This document shows, piece by piece, positions 17,951 through 25,465 of a stretch of DNA of 32,617 nt. A program made the position numbers and the translations under genes. The notes below the pieces were generated by a model. The model searched no databases. It saw nothing but the letters and a program-made list of their open reading frames with translations, and had not been told where the DNA came from. This DNA comes from Bryobacterales bacterium (lineage in GTDB: Bacteria; Acidobacteriota; Terriglobia; Bryobacterales; Bryobacteraceae), in contig PMSX01000082.1 in the NCBI GenBank assembly GCA_003167495.1, positions 70,975-103,591 on the forward strand, in the 5' to 3' direction. The number at the start of each line of letters is the position of its first letter. The stretch's first letter is position 1.

Positions 17951-19735
17951 TCATTGTTTTGGCCTCACGTGCGAGAGCCTGAAGCGCAGCGTCACAAATG
18001 TTCGTTCTGACACGAGTGGCTGCACCCGCCAGGTTACAGCCTCCGTCATCTGTCTTGGAGCGAGGCACGCCAGATCTCGGAACGCAGCAGAATAGTCGAA
18101 GTATGCACCTGCCCAATCTCTTTGATTCTCAGAATTCAATATTCGAGGGGTCTCGTGTGGAGTAGCATCGCTATCCTGTACGATCGCGAAGATCGGTGCG
18201 CAGACGGGTAGTTCCGACACGTTTTGAAAGCGCACTGGGATGGTTTCTGTCCCCGTCTGCAGATCGTAGCCTGCTGGGTCGAACACCGGTCGCAATCGTT
18301 GATTCAGTTCAGGATCCGCTGCTTCCGGAGGCGCGGCAACCGTTTGTAATCCGATATGAACCGCGGCGGTCCAGACCTGGAATGTTCCAGTTCGCGTATC
18401 AATCCAGAAAGGATGAAACGTACCACTGGCATCTGCTGTCAGTCCCATGAAATCTCCTCCATCGGGAGCTCTTCCCAAAGTCGTATCGAATGAAAATTCG
18501 ATGCTCCCGTCCGCTGCTCTACGCGGGGAATCGATCGTTGGGTGAAAGGCGTAATTGGCCGCCTCATCAAGGGAGGACGAGACGGAAGAAACTGCGACCG
18601 GAGTTTGAAAGGACTCCCCGCCATCGAGCGAGGCTGTGAAAAACTCACGATAGGTCCTTCCCGTCGGCGAGTCTCGCGTGTCCAGCCAACTGATGCCCAC
18701 GACGCCTTGTCGGTTTACCGCAATAACCGGGCGAAAGGCATTCGCATGTTGCGCGGGTCGAGCGTCGACGTCGCGCTCCGCGCTCCAACTCGCTCCTCTG
18801 TCAGTCGAATAGGCTAACTTCAGGTGATAATCCGCGCTACCGTCGCTCTCGTTCCACAGCATGTAAAGCCGGTCTCGAAAGCGCGCGCTCCCTCCATCCA
18901 CGGCGAACGTGACATTGCCATACGGATTGACAGGATTGTTGTTATTGAGCGTCTGAGTACCGATTCGTCTCGCCGGAGAGAACGTAGCGCCGCTATCGTG
19001 CGAGATGGCTGCAAATAGTTCGCGCTTAGGGGCTCCGCTCACTGGTCCTCGTGTCGCCTCAAAAGGAACAAAAAGCGTTCCGTCGGAAAGTACCAATGGA
19101 TTCCAATTAAACAGACCCAAACCTGCATCCGCGGTAGCCACACGCAGCGGACCGTGCAGACTGGTTTCGCCTGGGTCCAGACGGTAGACGCCCACGTTCT
19201 CGTGGCCGCCTATTCGGTACACCACGGAAACGAACAGCCGCCCGGTGTCATCTGCGATGGCCATATCGTGGTCAGGTCCAGTACCGGCGCCAAACGCCGA
19301 AATCTTTTGCCAGCTCAATCCTCCATCGTGCGACCGATACAACACGACCATAAAACGCAACCGCTTGTTCTCATCCGGAACAAGGCCCAAGGTGCTGAAA
19401 TATGCGATGCCCTGATCGTCGAAGACCACCTGTGGATCTCCCGATCCAGTTTCAGGGAGCCCGGGCGGAACGACCGCCTTCCACAAGTATCCGCCGTCAA
19501 AGGAGACATAGACCATGCATGCGTCCTCGACAGGAGTCGCAGCAATAGCCGTCCCAATCAGGTGCTTCGCATCCTTCGGGTCTGCCACCACCATCATCTG
19601 GATCTTGGGAAGAGCAGATTCACGGCTCACGAGGATATTCGGTTCGACTTGAATCGTCTCGGCAACAGCGGTGCTCGCGGCAAGAAATAGGACGGCAGGC
19701 ACCAGCATTGCCCGCCATCGACGTGCTAAGTACAT
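17951..19735 (-). CDS. Secreted Asp-box (BNR, sialidase-like fold) protein
   Basis: From the ATG at 19735 this is a 594-residue exported protein with a signal peptide (RRWRAMLVPAVLFLAASTAVA). It has at least five Asp-box repeats: SFDGGYLW (78-85), SHDGGLSW (135-142), SHDSGATF (245-252), STDRGASW (310-317) and SLDGGESF (369-376). These mark a six-bladed beta-propeller. A C-terminal beta-type region of about 120 residues follows. The fold is shared by sialidases and many non-enzymatic proteins. I do not see a complete sialidase catalytic set, so enzyme activity is unproven. It follows the M56 gene by 56 bp. A palindrome identical in 16 of 17 bases to the blaI operator spans its start codon, implying BlaI control. 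A shorter start at 19708 is possible. Confidence 0.87.
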   Translation of the reverse strand: MYLARRWRAMLVPAVLFLAASTAVAETIQVEPNILVSRESALPKIQMMVVADPKDAKHLIGTAIAATPVEDACMVYVSFDGGYLWKAVVPPGLPETGSGDPQVVFDDQGIAYFSTLGLVPDENKRLRFMVVLYRSHDGGLSWQKISAFGAGTGPDHDMAIADDTGRLFVSVVYRIGGHENVGVYRLDPGETSLHGPLRVATADAGLGLFNWNPLVLSDGTLFVPFEATRGPVSGAPKRELFAAISHDSGATFSPARRIGTQTLNNNNPVNPYGNVTFAVDGGSARFRDRLYMLWNESDGSADYHLKLAYSTDRGASWSAERDVDARPAQHANAFRPVIAVNRQGVVGISWLDTRDSPTGRTYREFFTASLDGGESFQTPVAVSSVSSSLDEAANYAFHPTIDSPRRAADGSIEFSFDTTLGRAPDGGDFMGLTADASGTFHPFWIDTRTGTFQVWTAAVHIGLQTVAAPPEAADPELNQRLRPVFDPAGYDLQTGTETIPVRFQNVSELPVCAPIFAIVQDSDATPHETPRILNSENQRDWAGAYFDYSAAFRDLACLAPRQMTEAVTWRVQPLVSERTFVTLRFRLSHVRPKQ

Positions 19736-19740
19736 TAGCA
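19724..19740. promoter_or_regulatory. Second BlaI-type operator, spanning the Asp-box gene start
   Basis: The palindrome has arms TGCTAA (19724-19729) and TTAGCA (19735-19740) around GTACA. It differs from the blaI-proximal site by one base in 17. On the minus strand it contains the candidate start ATG (19735-19733) and an extended -10-like TGCTAATGT. If that -10 is used, transcription would begin near 19725 and the first usable ATG would be 19708. No good -35 is seen 17 nt upstream. Confidence 0.7.
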
Positions 19741-19791
19741 GTTGATGCCAAAAGAATCCCTGTGTGTTTCGCAAGATATTTTTCCTTTCTG

Positions 19792-20739
19792 CTAGAGACA
19801 GTGAACAACCAGAGACGCAATGCGGCGCGCAATCATCGGGTACGAAACCATGAACCCACAAAAGATCAGGAGAATTGCCGGACGCCATGACACTGTGGAA
19901 AAACTTGGCAGGGCCTCGGGAGAGTCGAGCAGTGACCGCACTCTTGCTTCCAGATCATGGTTCTCGGCCAACGCTTCGGCAAAAGGCAGATGCCAGGAGT
20001 TGCGCGCAAAGTGAATCAAGGTTGCAGCTAAAACGAAGCCGTTCACTTCCTGAGCCGCTCTTTGATCGGCCAGTTTCTCACAAGCCTGCTTGTACTCTCG
20101 CAGAGCATTCCGCACAGGCCATACACCACATTCGCTAAAGAACGAGATTAGAACGTTGTATCTGGTATCGCCGCGCTCCAAATGACCTTTCTCGTGCCAT
20201 AAGGCAGCGCGCATCTCTTCGTTGGAAAATGCCGACAACATTCCCGTAGAAACAACCACTCTAGGCGATCGCGCTCCCACCACCATGCAGACTGGAACCC
20301 GTGTCGGAAGCTCCACCAAAGAGATGTTGAGTCCCTGCGCGACATGCAACAGCCCTTCAGAAGCCGAATTCGTCGACGCAAGCAGGCGGCGCAGTGTCAA
20401 CGCTCTGCGAATCCATAGAGCCACCGCGCGAAAAACAAGAACTGCGACGATCGACAGCGGCCCATACATTTCCACGTGACAATCGAAATCATCCGGAACC
20501 GCGTGGAAAATGCAGCCGGCACTGAACGACAGCAACGACAGAGTAACGATTCCTGGAATGCATGCTGCAAAGCCGGTGAAGTATGCCCGCCAGCGCAAAG
20601 GAAACGCGGCGATGTTTGCGCTATCTACAAACCGCTCCACAACGAAACGGCAAATCCATGGCAGGAGCGCGAACGGCAGCACAGTGCTATATGGACCGCT
20701 CAACCAGAACGAGAGCCACGCCAATATAGTTCTAGCCAC
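19792..20739 (-). CDS. M56-family (BlaR1/MecR1-like) membrane metallopeptidase
   Basis: This 315-residue integral membrane zinc protease is of the kind that cleaves a cognate BlaI repressor. Hydrophobic segments occur near the N-terminus (ILAWLSFWLSG, VLPFALLPWICRFVV), in the middle (PGIVTLSLLSFSAG, LSIVAVLVFRAVALWI) and at the C-terminus (AILLIFCGFMVSYPMI). The catalytic site is LWHEKGHLERGD, with HEKGH at about residues 182-186. It lacks the C-terminal penicillin-binding sensor domain of BlaR1, so its signal is unknown. I chose the GTG at 20739: GAGGGG lies 7 nt upstream and it overlaps the blaI stop by 8 nt, so the two are translationally coupled. Confidence 0.9.
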   Translation of the reverse strand: MARTILAWLSFWLSGPYSTVLPFALLPWICRFVVERFVDSANIAAFPLRWRAYFTGFAACIPGIVTLSLLSFSAGCIFHAVPDDFDCHVEMYGPLSIVAVLVFRAVALWIRRALTLRRLLASTNSASEGLLHVAQGLNISLVELPTRVPVCMVVGARSPRVVVSTGMLSAFSNEEMRAALWHEKGHLERGDTRYNVLISFFSECGVWPVRNALREYKQACEKLADQRAAQEVNGFVLAATLIHFARNSWHLPFAEALAENHDLEARVRSLLDSPEALPSFSTVSWRPAILLIFCGFMVSYPMIARRIASLVVHCL

Positions 20740-21154
20740 GGCGTTTCCCCTCGCTCTTCTTAATCGCCACAAGCCTCTCGAGCTCATTCAGCATCTTGGG
20801 GTCTGCTCCGAGCCTGTCCACAAGAGACACCAGTAATGGATTGCGGTAGTCCTGAGTCAAAGCATCTAGCACCTCTCCCACAACTTTTTCCCTGAAACTC
20901 GCTTCGCTCATCACTGGAACAAAGACATTGGCCTTTCCCTTGCTGCCTTTCTTCAAATGCCCCTTCGCGGCTAAATTACTGAGGACGGCCTTTACGGTTG
21001 AATAAGCGAGTTTCCGCCCTTCTTGTTCCAGCGCTGAATGCATTTCTGCCACTGTAACCGAGCTCTGCGCCGACCACACGAGTTTCATAACTTCATCTTC
21101 GAGCGGCCCAAGAATGGTGCTCGCATCGCCCCGGCCGAAACGAAATACGCTCAT
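20732..21154 (-). CDS. BlaI/MecI/CopY-family transcriptional repressor
   Basis: This 140-residue winged-helix repressor has the family core LGPLEDEVMKLVWSAQSSVTVAEM, LAYSTVKAVLSNLAAKGHLKK and KANVFVPVMS (DNA-binding, about residues 15-85). A dimerisation tail follows (FREKVVGEVLDALTQD). Such repressors are inactivated by proteolysis from the adjacent M56 protease. The start ATG at 21154 directly abuts a palindromic operator, and the promoter overlaps it, so the mRNA should be nearly leaderless. This explains the absence of a ribosome site. Likely targets are its own operon and the Asp-box gene. Confidence 0.94.
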   Translation of the reverse strand: MSVFRFGRGDASTILGPLEDEVMKLVWSAQSSVTVAEMHSALEQEGRKLAYSTVKAVLSNLAAKGHLKKGSKGKANVFVPVMSEASFREKVVGEVLDALTQDYRNPLLVSLVDRLGADPKMLNELERLVAIKKSEGKRRG

Positions 21155-21155
21155 T

Positions 21156-21176
21156 TCTGCTAAGTACGTTAGCAGA
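21156..21176. promoter_or_regulatory. BlaI-type operator at the blaI start
   Basis: This is a perfect palindrome with eight-base arms TCTGCTAA (21156-21163) and TTAGCAGA (21169-21176) around GTACG. It ends one base before the blaI start codon and covers the promoter -10. A near-identical 17-base core recurs at 19724-19740. The position and the repetition make it the probable autoregulatory operator. Confidence 0.82.
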
Positions 21177-21194
21177 TCGTATTCCCGGCGTCAA
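21166..21194 (-). promoter_or_regulatory. Promoter of blaI (TTGACG, 17 nt, TAACGT)
   Basis: On the minus strand the -35 TTGACG is at 21194-21189 and the -10 TAACGT at 21171-21166, separated by exactly 17 nt. TGC before the -10 makes it an extended -10. The expected transcription start is within about 5 nt of the blaI ATG, so the transcript is essentially leaderless. The operator palindrome covers the -10 and start point. Confidence 0.72.
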
Positions 21195-21379
21195 TCCTCG
21201 AAAAACTTCGCGGTTGCGGGAGAGCGCACTTCCAGAACGCCGCAATCATTTGCTTGCATCGGGAGTCTCAAGCCGGCATCGAAGGTCGGTGAAATTCGCG
21301 GCGAACTGTTTCCGGTGCTCGTGAGCCGGGATCGCCAAGCGTTTCGCAGCTTCGGTGGAGCGGCGGCGAATCATTAAGC

Positions 21380-21385
21380 TAAAAT
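21380..21385 (+). promoter_or_regulatory. Candidate -10 (TAAAAT) of the M2 peptidase gene
   Basis: TAAAAT sits 7 nt before the ATG at 21393, the spacing of leaderless promoters. No ribosome site is visible between them. No good -35 is placed 16-18 nt upstream, so this is tentative. Confidence 0.35.
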
Positions 21386-21392
21386 CATCGGC

Positions 21393-23227
21393 ATGCCTAT
21401 CAAAAGGTCGTTTCGGCTCGCGGCCAGCCTATTCATTCTCTGGGCTGCCCGTGGCGCATTTGCCGCTTCGCCCACGACAGACGACGCACTTGCGTTTATG
21501 AACAAAGCTGAAGCGGAGATGCTCGACCTCGGGAATGAAAGCCAGCGCGCCGGCTGGGTGCAGGAAACGTACCTGACCGGCGATACCGATGCGCTGGCAG
21601 CGAAGGCAAACGAGCGCTTTATCGCGCGAGTAACGCAGTTGGTGAATGAAGCAAAGCAATATGAGTCGTTGGATCTGCCGCCCGGCCTGCCGCAAATTCA
21701 ACCTCCTGAAGTTGAGTCTGCCGCTGCCCGCGCCGGCGGACGCCAAGTTGCGATCGGAACTAACAATGATTGCGGCTTCACTGGAATCGAGCTACGGAAC
21801 AGGCAAGTATTGCCCGGAAGGCGATTCCACGAAATGCATGGGCATTGACGAAATTGAAGCGCGGATGGGAAAGGTGCGCGATCCCAAAGATCTGGAGGCT
21901 ATCTGGTAGGGTGGCACAAGGTTGGCATCCCCATGCGCGATCAATATGCACGTTTTGTGGAGCTGTCCAATCAAGGCGCACGGGAGCTCGGGTTCGCCGA
22001 CACAGGGGCCATGTGGCGCTCCGGCTACGACATGAGCCCGGAAGAATTCTCGGCTGATCTTGAGCGCCTCTGGCGACAAGTCAAGCCCTTATACCAGGAA
22101 CTCCATGCCTATGTTCGGAACAGGTTGATTGCCAAATACGGGCCGACCGCCAACCGGTCGGACGGTTTGATTCCGGCGGATTTATTGGGCAATATGTGGG
22201 CTCAGGAGTGGGGCAATATCTACGACATCGTGGCTCCGCTTTCGGCGCCGCCGACATATGACCTGGAAAAAATCCTTCACGAAAAAGGGACGGCGCCAAG
22301 CAAATGGTGGGCTACGGCGAAAGCTTTTTCAAGTCGCTTGGTTTCGACGCGCTGCCCGAGAAGTTCTGGGAGCGATCAATGTTAACGCGACCGCGAGACC
22401 GCGAGGTTACTTGCCACGCGAGCGCCTGGGTGGTTGATAGCGACAAAGACGTACGCCTGAAGGTTTGCCTGCATCAAACGGCCGACGATTTCAGAACGGT
22501 TCATCACGAGCTGGGCCATGTTTATTACTTCCTCTCATACCGGACGCAGCCGCCTTCCTTCCGGGGCGGAGCCAACGACGGTTTTCATGAGGCGATAGGC
22601 GACTCGATAGCGCTATCCATAACACCCGAATATCTTAAGAGGATTGGTTTGATTCAGCAGATTCCACCGACGCAAGCCGATCTTCCTTTGCTATTACACA
22701 CGGCGCTCGATAAGATCGCCTTTCTGCCGTTCGGATTGCTCATAGACAAATGGCGATGGGAGGTGTTTTCGGGGAAAGTAAAGCCGGCCGACTACAATCG
22801 TGCTTGGTGGGAGCTTCGCGAAGAGTATCAAGGTGTGGCTCCGCCAGTGAATCGCAGCGAAACTGATTTTGATCCGGGAGCGAAATATCACATCCCCGAT
22901 AACACTCCCTACGTTCGTTATTTTCTGGCGGCCATTTACCAGTTCCAGTTCTACCGCGCGATGTGTCAGGCCTCGGGCTACACCGGTCCGTTGAATCGCT
23001 GCTCGTTCTTCGAGTCGAAGGAAGCGGGCGCCAGGTTAAGAGCGATGTTGAAGCTTGGCCAGTCCAAACCTTGGCCTGAGGCTATGAGAGTTATGACAGG
23101 CGAAGACAAGGCGGATGCATCGGCCATGGTGGAGTATTTCGAGCCGCTTCTCAAATGGTTGAAAGAGCAAAATCGAGGCGAGAGCCTGGCGTGGACGGTT
23201 AACGCCAATCCGCTGCTGAGCAAGTGA
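21393..23227 (+). pseudogene. M2-family (ACE-like) peptidyl-dipeptidase gene with three frameshifts
   Basis: Joined across frames, this encodes a secreted zinc dipeptidyl carboxypeptidase of about 610 residues. The order is: signal peptide MPIKRSFRLAASLFILWAAR (21393 on); a shift near 21681-21692 into RKFNLLKLSLPLPAPADAKL; TAG at 21907-21909, where one missing G in TCTGGTAGGG would restore ...EAIWVGWHKVG; then MRDQYARFVELSNQGARELG; and a last shift near 22290 into [14 protein letters not shown]. The final frame (to 23227) holds the intact active site [14 protein letters not shown] and GFHEAIGD (zinc ligands His, His, Glu). Each break is explained by a one-base-type indel, and there are no other stops. 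Either recent decay or sequence errors would do this. Confidence 0.85.
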
Positions 23228-23254
23228 TGTTACTTTTATCGTCTCCTTATACGT

Positions 23255-24040
23255 GTGCTCCCTCAAAAACAATTCGTCGTTAGCGCCGGCATCAGCAAGA
23301 CAAGTTACGCCGAAGTCGTCGAACTTTGCCGGCAATGGGCAGCGGAGCGCATGGCGAATCCGAACGCGCCGGGGCATTACATTTGCGTGACGTCTGCGCA
23401 CGGCGTCATTCTGGCGAAAGACGATCCGTCTTTTGCCAAAATTTTGAACTCAGCCGATATCGCTACACCCGACGGCATGCCTGTTGTCTGGGCGTTGCGC
23501 TCATTCGGAAGCACGGGGCAACAGCGGGTCTACGGCCCGACGCTGATGCTGGAGTTGTGCCGCAGCGCGGCGGAACACAGCCACCGTATCTATTTATATG
23601 GCGGCCGACCCGAAGTATTGCCGCAATTGGAAGAACAGATACGGCGACAGTTCCCCGCCCTGCGGATCAGTGGACGGTATTCGCCGCCTTTTCGTCCGCT
23701 CACTTCAGAAGAAGACCGGCAAGTTCAGGACGACATTCGGCACTCCGACAGCGACTTGATTTTCGTAGGCATCAGCACGCCGAAACAGGAACGTTGGATG
23801 TTCGAACACCGGCACGCGTTTCCGGGCGTGACAATGATTGGCGTGGGAGCAGCCTTTGATTTTCATGCAGGCTGCACAAGGCAAGCGCCGCTGTGGATGC
23901 AACGGCTGGGACTGGAATGGTTTTTCCGCCTGAGTACAGAGCCGCGGCGGCTGTGGCGGCGGTATTTGCTGGTGACTCCGCGATTTCTTCCCCTCTGGCT
24001 ACTCCAACGCCTCAAATCAGTAAGAGATTCCCGCCCCTAA
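23255..24040 (+). CDS. WecG/TagA/CpsF-family glycosyltransferase (GT26)
   Basis: This 261-residue enzyme is of the family that adds N-acetylmannosamine(-uronate) or similar sugars to lipid-linked intermediates of cell-surface polysaccharides. Hallmarks are TSAHGVILAKDDPSFAKILN, ADIATPDGMPVVWALR, RVYGPTLM, LYGGRPEVLPQLEEQI, IFVGISTPKQERWM, GVGAAFDFHAG and the C-terminal LGLEWFFRLSTEPRRLWRRY membrane-attachment region. The start is a GTG 27 nt after the broken M2 gene, with no clear ribosome site. No other polysaccharide gene is adjacent, so the glycan it serves is unknown. Confidence 0.92.
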   Translation: MLPQKQFVVSAGISKTSYAEVVELCRQWAAERMANPNAPGHYICVTSAHGVILAKDDPSFAKILNSADIATPDGMPVVWALRSFGSTGQQRVYGPTLMLELCRSAAEHSHRIYLYGGRPEVLPQLEEQIRRQFPALRISGRYSPPFRPLTSEEDRQVQDDIRHSDSDLIFVGISTPKQERWMFEHRHAFPGVTMIGVGAAFDFHAGCTRQAPLWMQRLGLEWFFRLSTEPRRLWRRYLLVTPRFLPLWLLQRLKSVRDSRP

Positions 24041-24117
24041 AGTACACTTCTTTCGCAGAGAATCCGGGCTTGGTTCGGAAGAAACCGGCTGATTTTCAAA
24101 AGAGAAGGAAGGCTGCC

Positions 24118-24975
24118 ATGAGTTCGTCCGCAACTGCGACGTCGCGTATCGCCGACAAAGAATCACAAGACGATAACCAGCATCTGCTGGACAATCCGGA
24201 GGAAAGACCGGCGCTGGAAGCCCCGCGCGTGGAGCCGGCTGCGCGCACCCTAGACGAAGTAGCGCGCGTGGAACGCTTACTTTCGCAACTGGAAGCGCGG
24301 TCAATGGCGCTCATACCCTATGGTTACGGCAGCCTGCGCGAAGCGCCGGCCCGCAAATCGGCTACTGGTCTGCTTGCCGGTGTACTGGTTGCCCTCTGGC
24401 TGAGTAGCCTGGTTCTTGCGGTTGCCTACATCCGTTATACCCACTCTTCCGGCACTGAGCGCGCATCCGCCCGTGTGCCGCTGGTGATCACTCCAGAGTC
24501 CGATGTGCAAGAGCAAAAAGTCGCCAACTCCGTCGATCATCTGGCCAGCGCGTTGGTCTCATCGTCTGAACGAATGAATCGGTTGCAAGCGGCCATGGAG
24601 CGGTCGAACCGCGATCTCCAGAAGCTCGCGAGTAAGGTGAAAGGCAGAGATCATGGGAAGACTGTTTCAGCCGCGGCCAAATACGACAACGTGAATTATG
24701 ACGAGTCCAGTGCGATTCCTGAAAAAAGTTTGCCGAGGAACTGGCATGAAGTCCTGGACATCAAACCGACTGAATCAGCAGTGCCTCACCAGGGTGCAGA
24801 TGGAACCGTCGACTATTGGCTCGTGCCACGGGGCGCCGATCAATCGCCAACCAAAGTTTTGTCGATTGGCACGAGTGCCGAAGGTGTAGTGGTACATAAC
24901 CTGGACGATGGCAAAGACTACACTTTGACGCCCTCGGGAGAATGGCGAAACGGTTCTTTGGCAACGGAAAACTAG
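24118..24975 (+). CDS. Hypothetical bitopic membrane protein with coiled-coil region
   Basis: This 285-residue protein is of no family I recognise. An acidic, Pro-containing cytoplasmic-type N-terminus (1-80, with ARTLDEVARVERLLSQLEAR) is followed by one membrane helix (about 83-105). Next is a heptad-like stretch (about 126-176: VANSVDHLASALVSSSERMN and RLQAAMERSNRDLQKLASKV). A compact C-terminal part (WHEVLDIKPTES, DYWLVPRGAD, VLSIGTSAEGVVVHNLDDGK) ends near TPSGEW. The ATG at 24118 is chosen because GAAGGAAGG lies 5 nt upstream. The longer reading from 23893 overlaps the glycosyltransferase gene. It starts 77 nt after that gene and may be co-transcribed. Confidence 0.8.
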   Translation: MSSSATATSRIADKESQDDNQHLLDNPEERPALEAPRVEPAARTLDEVARVERLLSQLEARSMALIPYGYGSLREAPARKSATGLLAGVLVALWLSSLVLAVAYIRYTHSSGTERASARVPLVITPESDVQEQKVANSVDHLASALVSSSERMNRLQAAMERSNRDLQKLASKVKGRDHGKTVSAAAKYDNVNYDESSAIPEKSLPRNWHEVLDIKPTESAVPHQGADGTVDYWLVPRGADQSPTKVLSIGTSAEGVVVHNLDDGKDYTLTPSGEWRNGSLATEN

Positions 24976-25013
24976 CCTCGCAAAGTATCTGACAGAAACG
25001 GAGGTGGTCCGCA

Positions 25014-25052
25014 ATGCGACAGCCCACCGGTCAGCTGAGGATGGTCACCTAG
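25014..25052 (+). other. Candidate 12-codon leader-type micro-ORF
   Basis: ATG at 25014 is preceded by GGAGG (25000-25004) with 9 nt spacing, among the best ribosome sites in the window. It would encode MRQPTGQLRMVT before TAG at 25050-25052. The stop codon lies inside the left arm of a palindrome. Whether it is translated is unknown, and a chance match is quite possible. Confidence 0.3.
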
Positions 25053-25062
25053 GCAAGCCTAG
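25049..25062. repeat. Palindrome CTAGGC-AA-GCCTAG
   Basis: Perfect six-base arms flank two A residues, overlapping the stop of the micro-ORF. It could be a protein-binding site or a small RNA hairpin. There is no T-run after it. Confidence 0.45.
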
Positions 25063-25210
25063 CACCCGTCCCGCGCCAATTCAAGGACGGATTTCATGTA
25101 ACAATAGTCAGATAGCTGGCGTCGACTTCTCGTAAGCCCAGTATTCCTTGCCAATAGCCATGAAGCCAAGCACGCCTGCCTAACCTGATTTTCATAGTAA
25201 TGCTCTCTAA

Positions 25211-25420
25211 ATGCCGTTGATTCTAAATCCGTATGGTTGCCCTCGCTGTAAATCCAGCGACATTAGACACTCACAAGAACGCAATCTATTCGAGACAACT
25301 TTTCGGTTTTTGATGGTTTCTTGTCGATGCTACGACTGTGAACTGCGATTTTATAGGCCGCGCTGGTACGGAATACCGCCAGCCTGGCCCAAGCGATCAA
25401 GAGGCGCGAGTACGTCTTGA
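25211..25420 (+). CDS. Small zinc-ribbon-like protein
   Basis: This 69-residue frame has two paired cysteine motifs: CPRC near residue 10 and CRCYDC near residue 38, separated by KSSDIRHSQERNLFETTFRF. That is the pattern of small bacterial zinc ribbons of the CPxCxSxxIRxSxxR type ending in a Cys-rich RFYRPRW segment. The ribosome site is poor. The gene converges with the cysteine synthase gene (46 bp between stops). Function is unknown. Confidence 0.55.
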   Translation: MPLILNPYGCPRCKSSDIRHSQERNLFETTFRFLMVSCRCYDCELRFYRPRWYGIPPAWPKRSRGASTS

Positions 25421-25465
25421 TGAAATAAATGCGGCTGATTCCACAGCGATTTAAAGCGACCGAAA

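Larger units (their letters stand above)
24976..25210. other. Intergenic stretch with a micro-ORF and a palindrome
   Basis: This holds a 12-codon frame with a strong ribosome site (25014-25052) and an overlapping palindrome (25049-25062), both listed separately. Beyond them I see no gene or clear promoter up to the small zinc-ribbon ORF at 25211. Confidence 0.4.
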
